From contig JANSLP010000308.1 in the NCBI GenBank assembly GCA_029298735.1, forward strand, positions 1-38,831: a stretch of 38,831 nt of DNA, given 5' to 3'. A program made the position numbers and the translations under genes. How positions within the stretch are numbered: position 1 is the stretch's first letter; each line of letters begins with the position of its first letter. This document shows, one piece after another, positions 33,347-38,831 of this stretch. The notes below the pieces were generated by a model. The model was not told the DNA's origin. It did not search any database and was given only the letters and a program-made list of their open reading frames with translations. The stretch is from Ophiostoma sp. CBS 140.51. Lineage: Eukaryota; Ascomycota; Sordariomycetes; Ophiostomatales; Ophiostomataceae.

Positions 33347-34984
33347 TTAAGACCGCTGCTTCTTGCTACGGCTGCTGCTACTGCCCTTGTCTGAGGGGCT
33401 CGGCGGTGAACGCTGCCGCACTGACTGGCCAGACGAGCCTGGAATGCCAGATAAGGCTGGGTCTGGGACATCCGGCGTCTGCTTTTCGGCCGCTTCAAGG
33501 AGCTGATCCAGTCCCTTCTGGATGCCCTTGAGGCGGTCGTTGCGGCCCCAGTCCACGACGTTGCGGACCATGCGGCGGAAGCGGCGGTACTCGTCCGGGC
33601 GGCGCAGGGCGTAGCAGTCAATGTTGGTGGTGTAGTAATTGAGCTCATCCTGCTTCCAGGAGACGTACATCCGCGCTTCGTTGCCGTTCATGGCGATGCT
33701 GAAAGCCGTGCTGTCAACTGTGGTCACCACGCCGTCTTTGGCGTGGGCGGCCTCAAACAGTCGGCGGTTCAGCTTTTCGGCAATGCTAATACAGGCTGAT
33801 GTGCCGCCCAGGCACTGGTTGGTAGCCACCCACATGTTGCCACCAACACCTTTGTATTCGACAATAAAGAAGGGGTAGAGGAGCGCGTTACGGCTGCCAA
33901 TGTCATTAATGGCAATGACCTCCTTCTCCATATCGCCCGAAAGCTTCTCTCTGTGGGCTGGGTTGGGAAAGGCTCGGTCGGCTCTGTATCCATATAGCAT
34001 GTCGGGCGCGGGGACACAGAATGGGGCTACGTCCCCGCCCGCAAAGGGCACCACCTGCCGGGCCATGGACTTGCCCGTACGCACCCTGAGCACGTCATTG
34101 TTCCCGTCTTCGTCTGGAAAGACATGCTTCGAGTAGTACTTGACCACTTCGTCTTCGCCAGTGCCCTCAAACAATTCCCAGCGCTTCTCGTCGTACACCA
34201 ACTCCTCATCAGTGCGCTCCGGCGAGTCCCGCTGCCGGGTGCGCACATGTTCCACAATCGACTCCACATGGCCGGGCATAGGCAGATAGTCCGGCCGCAG
34301 GTCGATGTTGTTCTTCAGTAAAAGCCGGCGGTAGTCAGGGTCCTCTACACTTGCACCGCCTGAGCGGGACCGCGACGTCGTTGTCGATGGGCCCGTGTTG
34401 GTTGAGACTGGACGACCGCGTGTGTTGCTGCCCGACCATGAGACTGGCGAAGCGGGAACAGCAAACCCTTGCTTGTCCCTTCTGTCCATATCGGGGGGTG
34501 CAGAGCGTGTTTGCGTTGATCGTGATGATTGTGATTTTGACGACGGCTGTCGTTGTTCCTCGTCTCGTAAATGATCGAGGGAGGAATCCGAACGGCAATT
34601 TCGTGTACGTTCAGACGATCCAACCGACTGCAGCCACTGTGATACAAACGCGTCAAGTGGGTCGATAGGGTGAAGCAACTGTTTACTGACGCTTGCAAGA
34701 GGCGATGGAAACCTTCTTGGTTGCGGGTGTTGCAGCTGGGTTTCTTGTGTGTCCTGAAGGGTCAGCTGTTGTTCTCTCACATTCTCGACAGGGGGCATAC
34801 ATACTTTTTGACATAGAGTATCTTCTTGCACCAACGCTTCTTGTGACGTTTCTAGACGAGCCTTTTTGGGAGCAGAAGCAGAGGCGTCTTCAGGATCAAG
34901 CTCAAGAGACCGTTTTGCTGGTGGTGACGGCGATGTCTTGCTGCCGGATGTTTGTCCTGCCTCTCCGTTCATCGTGAAAGACAT
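33347..34984 (-). CDS. DUF7924-like protein, paralogue 1 (PD-(D/E)XK-like core)
   Basis: Predicted 545-residue protein of an uncharacterised fungal family that I associate with DUF7924; the label is from memory. The N-terminal part (1-215) is disordered and Ser/Pro/Gln-rich. It has two basic motifs (PPAKRSLELD, 21-30; APKKARL, 38-44) that could direct nuclear import, and a short hydrophobic DAFVSQWLQSVGSSE (111-125). The globular domain (about 216-505) contains PAPDMLYGYR (325-334), YPFFIVEYKG (370-379), GNMWVATNQCLGG (382-394), DSTAFSIAMNGNEA (424-437), VSWKQDELNYYTT (441-453) and RRMVRNVVDWG (470-480). P327-D328, E376-x-K378 and Q390 fit the spacing of a PD-(D/E)XK nuclease core. The basic Ser-rich tail ends SRSKKQRS. 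Single exon. Its partner at 35933-37672 is collinear over the whole length. Function is unknown; nuclease activity is inference. Confidence 0.85.
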   Translation of the reverse strand: MSFTMNGEAGQTSGSKTSPSPPAKRSLELDPEDASASAPKKARLETSQEALVQEDTLCQKVCMPPVENVREQQLTLQDTQETQLQHPQPRRFPSPLASVSKQLLHPIDPLDAFVSQWLQSVGSSERTRNCRSDSSLDHLRDEEQRQPSSKSQSSRSTQTRSAPPDMDRRDKQGFAVPASPVSWSGSNTRGRPVSTNTGPSTTTSRSRSGGASVEDPDYRRLLLKNNIDLRPDYLPMPGHVESIVEHVRTRQRDSPERTDEELVYDEKRWELFEGTGEDEVVKYYSKHVFPDEDGNNDVLRVRTGKSMARQVVPFAGGDVAPFCVPAPDMLYGYRADRAFPNPAHREKLSGDMEKEVIAINDIGSRNALLYPFFIVEYKGVGGNMWVATNQCLGGTSACISIAEKLNRRLFEAAHAKDGVVTTVDSTAFSIAMNGNEARMYVSWKQDELNYYTTNIDCYALRRPDEYRRFRRMVRNVVDWGRNDRLKGIQKGLDQLLEAAEKQTPDVPDPALSGIPGSSGQSVRQRSPPSPSDKGSSSSRSKKQRS

Positions 34985-35789
34985 TGTAAGACGAGGGCAT
35001 CAAGTGCCTTTTATCTTGCTTTCTGCACGACTTGCACCTTGTTCGATGCGGCAGGGAGCCGCCGCTGCCTAGATCGACGGCCACCAGATTGGGCCGCTCG
35101 TCGCGAGAACGCAGCCTCGTTTTGATCGCAGAGGTGGCCGGATAAGAGACCAAACGAGGCCACCACGCTTGAAGCCAGACCAAACGGCCCAGAAGTGTGC
35201 AGAAATGTGCAGGCGCGTCAGTCTGATTGGATGTTGTTGACCAAGAGCACCAATGTCGAGTGAGTTTGTTGATGTGCTGGCCAATATGCAGCCGATGCCC
35301 CTGAGATAAATTCACGTCGCGACCGATGCGACTGTTCGCCAGGCAGCGTCCATGAGGCGGTTGTCCTTTATCTCTTGGGGGAAAAAGTAGAGACAGCCTT
35401 GAGAAGCTTTGGAAAAGGGAAAAAAGTCCCGCGCGGGTTGATGTGAAATGCGCAGGGCGCTTAAATGAAGTTTCATCGATTTGTTGTTGGATGAATTGTT
35501 TGGCGGTTATGATGTTCGGTCAGGCGCCACACAGCTCAACAAGACACGTCATCACGTGACTCTACTTACAGCCCGTTGCTCTCTTCCATCAAGGAAAGAG
35601 GAAATGACGACACAAGAAAGAGAGACGAAGGAACGAATTGGGTTTTAATTCTTTAAAACGTTACGGCTTTGTATAAAATCAGGCTACTAGGTCAGTCGGG
35701 GCCATTCACGCTTTGGAGTCATGGGCAGACAGAGCGTCGATGCTCATTCTCCACCTCTGGCTCCAACGTCAACAAAGCAGGCCTCTTGA
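34985..35789. repeat. Duplicated upstream module, copy 1
   Basis: Spacer from the start of paralogue 1 to the stub on +. It is collinear with 37673-38450. Shared pieces in order include GAGCCGCCGCTGCCT and CCACCAGATTGGGCCGCTCG (near 35060-35105), GATTGGATGTTGTTGA (near 35226-35241), CACGTCGCGACCGATGCGAC (35313-35332), GTTTCATCGATTTGTTGTTGG (near 35470-35490, described here as two adjoining parts), ATCACGTGAC (35551-35560) and TCAACAAAGCAGGCC (near 35769-35783). The offset to copy 2 is about 2.67-2.69 kb. A CACGTG E-box at 35553-35558 and an ATTGG (inverted CCAAT) box are conserved candidates for control of the minus gene. Similarity stops abruptly after AAGCAGGCC. Confidence 0.8.
35721..35789 (+). 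pseudogene. 22-codon N-terminal stub of a DUF7924-like relative
   Basis: ATG at 35721 opens MGRQSVDAHSPPLAPTSTKQ followed by Ala-Ser and a TGA at 35787-35789. It aligns, base by base with small gaps, to the start of the ORF at 38385 (MGRHGSDPSPVPMSTKQAL). The rest of the gene is absent: sequence after AAGCAGGCC no longer resembles the other copy and reaches the 3' end of paralogue 2 within about 140 bases. It therefore looks like the remnant left at a duplication or deletion breakpoint, not a functional peptide gene. Confidence 0.6.
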
Positions 35790-35932
35790 TGTGAAGAGAG
35801 AGATTCAAACAAAATTCGGAATGGTGGCATAAAATCTTTGAAAACGAAACAAAAACAAGGGTATCGAACTAAAATATAAAAAGAACATGAAGATAATACA
35901 ATACAATGAGCGCCCCTTCTGAGACGGTTTGA

Positions 35933-37672
35933 TCAAGTCCTGGCCTTCTTGCCTTTGCCGGCGCCACTGCTGCTGCCTCCCCTGCTCGAAGAGCTTCCTG
36001 CTGTCTCTGGAGACCGCTCACGAGCTTTGGCCTCGCGTGCCGTCTGTTTGCGAGCCTCCTCCAAAATTGTATCTAGCGAGCGTTGGATCGCCGCGAGACG
36101 CTCGTTCTTTCCCCAATCGACAATGTTGCGCACCATGCGGCGAAATTCAATGTATTGGTCGGCCTCACCTAGTAAAAAGCCACGGACCCTGCGTGTATAA
36201 TAGTTGAGCTCGTCGTGTTTCCAAGAGACGTATAATTGTGCCTCGTTGCCATTCATGGCGATGCTAAAGGCCGAGCTGTCAAAAGCGTGGATAATCTGTT
36301 CGCCGTTGTCGCTGTCGCCCTTGCCCTTACCTTTAGCCGTGCTCTTGCCCTTGCTTTTCCCGTCGCTCTGGGGATGGGTCTGAGTCTGGATCTGAGCATA
36401 GGCTTGCAGCTGGCGGTTGAGCCCCTCTGCGATACTAACACAGGTGGCTGCGCCGCCGAGGCACTGGTTAGAGGCCACCCACATGTTACCCTCGCTACCC
36501 TTGAATTCGACCACAAAGAAGGGGAAAACGAGCGGCTCCGAGTCGCCTCTGGTCGGCCGCACCTCACTGTCGTGGGCTTTTAGGTAGGTGAGGTGCCCCT
36601 GGTCTGGGAACGCCTGATTGCGCTTTAGTCCAAAGAGCAGGTCTGGCGTGGGCGTGCTGAACCTGGCCACACCAGGCGCGCCGGAAAAGGGGACAACCTG
36701 GCGGCCCATTTGCGCGTTCGAGACCCGATCAAGGACAGTCTGCGTGAAAGATCTGGGCACAATGACTTCTTTGAAATAGTCAACGACCCTCTGCTCAGTC
36801 GCGCGTTCGTTGATTGTCTGAAGGCAGGTGTCCGTGTGGAGTTCCTCGAGCGTCGGGTCAGGCGAGTCGCGTTCTCTGCGCATCTGGCCGACCAACGTCT
36901 CAACGTGGCCAGGCAGTGGTGTGCAGCGGGGGATCATGTGGATATTGTTATTGGACAAAACGTCACGGTAGTTTTCGTCCGTCACAGAGATGCGCGAGTC
37001 GGCCGATGGCGACCGGCTTACATTGCTGCTTCTACCTGCGTCCGAGACCGGGGTTGACCCTGGTCTCAAACGGCCACGGTTCGAGGAGTTAACACTGCCT
37101 GGCCCCGACACTGGGGTCCGCGGGATGGCGAACCCATCGACGTCCTTTCGACTCATGTCAGGCGGCGCAGAGAGTGTCCGTTGCCTTGAAATTGGTTGCT
37201 GTTGCTCGCTCTTGTCTCGTAACCGATCGAGAAAACTATCAGAACGACAGTTTCTTTGACGACCGTGTTCCGACGACCCGACGGACTGCAGCCAGTCCGA
37301 CACAAAGGCGTCAAGCGGATCAACAGGATGTGGTGATGGTTCACCAAAAAGACTAGCCGCAAGAGGCGATGGGAGCCGTCTTGGTCGTGGGTGCCAAAGT
37401 GGCGCCTCTTGTGTTTCCTGCCTGGTTAGCTGTTGTTCCCCATCTTCAACAAAGAATACACACATATCCTTGTAACATACCTTTTCAAACAAGGGTTCCT
37501 CTTGTATGTCCAGAAGTTTGTCTTCGTCTTCTTGTGACGATGTCAGACGAGCCTTTTTCGGGGCCGAAGCGTCAACCTCTCCGTTTTCGTCAAGATCGAG
37601 CTCGAGAGCCCGTTTTGCTGGAGGCGATGTTTTGCTGCTGCTAGGAGCCTGTCCATTCATCGTGAAAGGCAT
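35933..37672 (-). CDS. DUF7924-like protein, paralogue 2 (PD-(D/E)XK-like core)
   Basis: Predicted 579-residue paralogue of the gene at 33347-34984, collinear from FTMNG at the start to the Ser-rich basic tail. The disordered N-terminus has PPAKRALELDLDENGE (17-32) and APKKARL (37-43), possibly nuclear targeting signals. Core-domain landmarks are ENYRDVLSNNNIHM (233-246), TPTPDLLFG (340-348), FPFFVVEFKG (383-392), GNMWVASNQCLGG (395-407), DSSAFSIAMNGNEA (465-478), YVSWKHDELNYYT (481-493) and RRMVRNIVDWG (511-521). Candidate catalytic residues are D344, E389 and K391, with Q403. A Lys/Gly-rich insert at about 437-453 (GKSKGKSTAKGKGKGD) lies between the E-x-K strand and the DSSAFS block and is lacking in paralogue 1. 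The tail ends GAGKGKKART. Single exon, no damage seen. Biochemical function is unknown; the nuclease-like reading is inference. Confidence 0.85.
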   Translation of the reverse strand: MPFTMNGQAPSSSKTSPPAKRALELDLDENGEVDASAPKKARLTSSQEDEDKLLDIQEEPLFEKVCYKDMCVFFVEDGEQQLTRQETQEAPLWHPRPRRLPSPLAASLFGEPSPHPVDPLDAFVSDWLQSVGSSEHGRQRNCRSDSFLDRLRDKSEQQQPISRQRTLSAPPDMSRKDVDGFAIPRTPVSGPGSVNSSNRGRLRPGSTPVSDAGRSSNVSRSPSADSRISVTDENYRDVLSNNNIHMIPRCTPLPGHVETLVGQMRRERDSPDPTLEELHTDTCLQTINERATEQRVVDYFKEVIVPRSFTQTVLDRVSNAQMGRQVVPFSGAPGVARFSTPTPDLLFGLKRNQAFPDQGHLTYLKAHDSEVRPTRGDSEPLVFPFFVVEFKGSEGNMWVASNQCLGGAATCVSIAEGLNRQLQAYAQIQTQTHPQSDGKSKGKSTAKGKGKGDSDNGEQIIHAFDSSAFSIAMNGNEAQLYVSWKHDELNYYTRRVRGFLLGEADQYIEFRRMVRNIVDWGKNERLAAIQRSLDTILEEARKQTAREAKARERSPETAGSSSSRGGSSSGAGKGKKART

Positions 37673-38450
37673 TGTGGGATAAAGGAAACCGACGCCCTTT
37701 TTATCTCACGTCTTCTCGCACGTATTGCACGGCTCACACGTCTTGCGCCTCGTCTGGACCGCACAAGCGAGCCGCCGCTGCCTGGGTGGATGGCCACCAG
37801 ATTGGGCCGCTCGTCGAAAGAGCAGCCTCCTCTGACAACAGTCAGGCCAAGGCCAAAACGTGCAGAAAGACTGTAGGCGCGTCAAAAACGATTGGATGTT
37901 GTTGATCAAGATGCTTGAATGTGCCTGTTGATGCACGGGTGCGTTGGCCACAAAATATGCAGCCTGTCCTGTGCCCCGGAAATGAACTTCACGTCGCGAC
38001 CGATGCGACCGTCCGCCAGGCAGCGTCCATGAGATTGTGCGACGTTTCTTCTAGAAAAGAAGAAGAGCCGGAAAGCCTTGATGGGCTATGTAGAAAAATG
38101 TTGTCGCGATTTGCGCCGGGCGCTTAATTGAGTTTCATCGATTGTTGTTGGATGAATGTTTGGCGGTTGGCAGCCAGCCCCCTTGATATCAAGGTCCGGC
38201 CCCACCCACCAGCAACAAACATGTCATCACGTGACCATATCTGCCCGTAGTTGCCTTCACATTACAGAGCAAAAGTGAGAGAAATGACCTGAAGTCTGAA
38301 ATAAAATCTACAAGTATCATTAAAATAGCCATTAGTTATATTGCAATCCCTTTTGTAATTTATCACGGTGTACTTCATTACGATATGGGCAGGCACGGCT
38401 CTGATCCATCCCCAGTTCCAATGTCAACAAAGCAGGCCCTCAATGACGGT
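37673..38450. repeat. Duplicated upstream module, copy 2
   Basis: Spacer between the start of paralogue 2 and the divergent + ORF, plus the first codons of that ORF. It is collinear with 34985-35789. Landmarks are GAGCCGCCGCTGCCT and CCACCAGATTGGGCCGCTCG (near 37770-37820), GATTGGATGTTGTTGA (near 37890-37905), CACGTCGCGACCGATGCGAC (37990-38009), a TTTCATCGATTGTTGTTGG block (38133-38151), TCATCACGTGACC (38224-38236) and TCAACAAAGCAGGCC near 38427-38441. The CACGTG box (38228-38233) and the ATTGG box are kept in both copies. The spacer lies between divergent starts and could act as a bidirectional promoter. Confidence 0.8.
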
Positions 38451-38735
38451 GGCATTGATGACGACGGCGACGACAATTTTCCTCCAAAGAAGACGTTTAG
38501 GCTTCAAAAGCCACATAATGAGGATTCAACAGACTCGTATGCCCATGGTTGGCTGAAGGCGATAACAGAATCAGAGCTGGAGCCTGGGCCAGAACCAGAG
38601 CTCAAGCCAGCTCCAGAGCCAGATCCAGATCTAGCATTGGATCTAATTCTGGATCTAGAACCTGACTGCGGGTCTGATTTTCATTCAAGGTCAAAGTCTG
38701 ATGACGAAACAATGAACATGATAACCAACTATTAG
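38385..38735 (+). CDS. 116-residue acidic protein, N-terminal relative of the DUF7924-like family
   Basis: The ORF starts MGRHGSDPSPVPMSTKQALN and has no recognised complete domain. Residues about 16-40 (KQALNDGGIDDDGDDNFPPK followed by KTFRL) resemble KRALELDLDENGEV...APKKARL of paralogue 2. HGWLKAITESE (about 54-64) resembles SDWLQSVGSSE. It therefore looks like a family N-terminus without the globular core. The rest is an acidic, proline-rich quasi-repeat (EPGPEPELKPAPEPDPD) followed by LALDLILDLEPD, then a short tail ending in a TAG at 38733-38735. It is divergent from paralogue 2 across the duplicated spacer. It could be a shortened but expressed protein or a truncated relic. AT-rich sequence continues to the window end and ends in a T-run. 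Confidence 0.45.
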   Translation: MGRHGSDPSPVPMSTKQALNDGGIDDDGDDNFPPKKTFRLQKPHNEDSTDSYAHGWLKAITESELEPGPEPELKPAPEPDPDLALDLILDLEPDCGSDFHSRSKSDDETMNMITNY

Positions 38736-38831
38736 AAAAGAAAATGATATGGTTTAGATAACCAGAGTTAATACACAAATACAAACACTCTTTGAGAAAT
38801 AAAATAAAAAACAACTCCTATTTTTTTTTTT

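Noticed and set aside
1..38831. CRISPR array, bacterial operon or phage content
   Set aside because: No regularly spaced direct repeats; the genes are spliced eukaryotic housekeeping genes.
38815..38831. Terminal T-run as a telomere or transposon end
   Set aside because: No TTAGGG repeats; a short homopolymer at the window edge is uninformative.

Overview
The window looks like nuclear DNA of a filamentous ascomycete (Pezizomycotina, most likely Sordariomycetes). The evidence is short introns with GTACGT/GTATGT donors and CTAAC branch points, a fungal-type TIM54, a CLG1/PCL-like cyclin, a fungal sugar transporter and Fyv6- and SF3A2-type splicing proteins. There are no ribosome-binding sites, operons or other prokaryotic signals. 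The order or species cannot be fixed from what I can see.

Layout: (1) 374-1117 (-) encodes SF3A2/Prp11 of the U2 snRNP. (2) 1118-9059 has no supportable gene; from about 1.9 kb on it is strongly pyrimidine-rich on the + strand. (3) 9060-10708 (+) is a two-exon sugar transporter of the major facilitator superfamily. (4) 10709-13151 is intergenic, with a possible decayed Zn2Cys6 zinc-cluster motif at 11791-11889. (5) 13152-14579 (+) is TIM54, with a six-codon first exon. It converges on 14968-15786 (-), a Fyv6/FAM192A (NIP30) protein. (6) 18369-19469 (-) is a PCL/CLG1-like cyclin with a roughly 1.8 kb purine-rich (+ strand) upstream region. (7) 19470-32532 is about 13 kb with no gene I can support. 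(8) 32533-38735 is the most distinctive part: a cluster of one protein family that I associate with the fungal domain of unknown function DUF7924.

The DUF7924-type cluster holds two full-length paralogues on the - strand (33347-34984 and 35933-37672). Alternating with them on the + strand are three broken or shortened relatives: a frameshifted, internally deleted pseudogene at about 32533-33131, a 22-codon N-terminal stub at 35721-35789, and a 116-codon ORF at 38385-38735 that keeps only the N-terminal part. The spacer between each - gene and the next + relative is itself duplicated with a period of about 2.67-2.69 kb, including a CACGTGAC box and an ATTGG (inverted CCAAT) box. The ancestral duplicated unit therefore probably carried one + member and one - member, and the + members have decayed. 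Both intact proteins show a PD...(hydrophobic)E-x-K...Q arrangement typical of PD-(D/E)XK nuclease-like folds. They also have basic, nuclear-localisation-like N-termini. This makes an uncharacterised, rapidly duplicating and decaying nuclear nuclease-like family the best candidate here for a new system. Its function is inference.

The remaining genes are ordinary single-copy housekeeping genes (splicing, mitochondrial import, CDK regulation) plus one transporter, with no sign of a shared pathway.
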